64,000 nucleotides of DNA from Hyphomicrobium sp. CS1BSMeth3 (lineage in GTDB: Bacteria > Pseudomonadota > Alphaproteobacteria > Rhizobiales > Hyphomicrobiaceae): assembly GCF_900117415.1 (NCBI RefSeq), contig NZ_FPEI01000006.1, positions 2,232,001-2,296,000 of the forward strand. The letters are read 5' to 3'. Both the position numbers and the translations under genes were made by a program. Shown here in pieces: positions 63,535-64,000 of the stretch. The first letter of the stretch is position 1; every line of letters starts with the position of its first letter. Under the pieces are notes generated by a model. That model saw only the letters and a list, made by a program, of their open reading frames with translations. It was not told where the DNA came from and did not search any database.

Positions 63535-64000
63535 GATCTGGCAAACTCCCCGCGCATGATGAGCGCCGCCCGAGCTAGTTTCTCGATCGTGCTCTTGTAG
63601 AGCTCCATGGACTTCTTGTCCGAGAGATGCCCGTTCTCGGCAAAAGCCTTGTCCGCACGCGATACTGAAAACTGATCGGGCAGTACGAGCGCGCCGGTGC
63701 CGATCTCCAGCGTCTGGCGCAGCACCGTGAGACCGCGACTGCCGCCGTACATGCCCGGCGAGGCCGAGCCGATCGCGAAGACGCGCGTCTTGTACACCGC
63801 GAGCGGCGGCTCGTCGCGATCGCGGATTCGGCTCACCCAGTCAAGGGCGTTCTTGAGCAGCGGCGGGATCGAGGCGTTGTACTCGGGCGAGATGATGAAA
63901 ATGCCGTGGTGGACCTCGAACAGCGCCTTGAGCTTGCGCGCGTTCTCCGGCGGGCCTTCCGCGGCTTCGAGGTCGCCATCGTAGATGGGCATGGGGTAGT
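63531..64000 (-). CDS. NADPH-dependent FMN reductase family protein, 5' end cut by window edge
   Basis: The visible 156 codons are the C-terminal part of a flavodoxin-like reductase (ChrR/ArsH/YieF type). Marks are YPMPIYDGDLEA, then FIISPEYNASIPPLLKNALDW (substrate/flavin loop) and SASPGMYGGSRGLTVLRQTL. The start codon lies beyond the right edge, and the frame is still open at base 64000. Family members reduce quinones, chromate or azo dyes using FMN. It overlaps pyrF by four bases, which has no evident functional reason. Confidence 0.85.
   Translation of the reverse strand, partial: YPMPIYDGDLEAAEGPPENARKLKALFEVHHGIFIISPEYNASIPPLLKNALDWVSRIRDRDEPPLAVYKTRVFAIGSASPGMYGGSRGLTVLRQTLEIGTGALVLPDQFSVSRADKAFAENGHLSDKKSMELYKSTIEKLARAALIMRGEFARS

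Overview
The window is GC-rich, gene-dense DNA from an alphaproteobacterium, most likely of the order Hyphomicrobiales (Rhizobiales). This rests on an opgG-opgH pair, an HWE-type hybrid kinase, two promoters that match the alphaproteobacterial general-stress sigma factor EcfG (GGAAC, 16-17 bases, CGTT), a glnB-glnA unit, an hrcA-grpE-dnaK-dnaJ block and a sulfite dehydrogenase pair. No phage, insertion sequence or CRISPR array was found. Genus cannot be decided from the sequence alone.

Layout. 1-4378 (minus): periplasmic glucan synthesis (opgG, and opgH cut by the left edge) plus an exported SH3 protein. 4762-13892 (minus): a signalling locus of a winged-helix-like protein, two small DUF5985-type membrane proteins, a 2086-residue kinase with eleven near-identical 92-residue HAMP repeats, and an HWE hybrid kinase. 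14174-15973: a DUF72 protein, a wrecked TetR gene that keeps its operators, and a small membrane protein. 16037-20386: a sulfonate/nitrate-type ABC importer divergent from an MmgE/PrpD protein. 20774-21991: a methyltransferase-like membrane protein and a gene remnant. 21992-30559: a catabolic island with a dihydropyrimidinase/hydantoinase and a PotABCD-like importer on minus, and an NHL beta-propeller protein, an amidase and a hydantoin-racemase-like protein on plus. The last lacks both expected catalytic cysteines. 30711-34756: nucleotide-sugar genes (DegT aminotransferase, RmlA, PglD/NeuD-like acyltransferase, glycosyltransferase).

35258-44690: tRNA-Glu, a highly structured stretch downstream of glnA with two tandem intrinsic terminators, glnB-glnA, a TPR protein, sulfite dehydrogenase SorAB, anmK and tyrS. 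44701-53283: a very large AsmA/YhdP-type protein, a one-cysteine Bcp peroxiredoxin, a PRC-barrel protein, a thiolase and an L,D-transpeptidase. 53531-60062: pirin and the heat-shock block. 60224-64000: an unrecognised membrane/coiled-coil protein of lower GC, selD, pyrF, and an FMN reductase cut by the right edge.

How it fits together. Both EcfG-type promoters lie on minus, one before opgG and one before the HAMP-array kinase. This suggests that envelope-glucan synthesis and the sensory locus are both tied to the general stress response. The hydantoinase, importer and amidase form a plausible uptake-and-hydrolysis route for a cyclic ureide, imide or amide. Its substrate is unknown.
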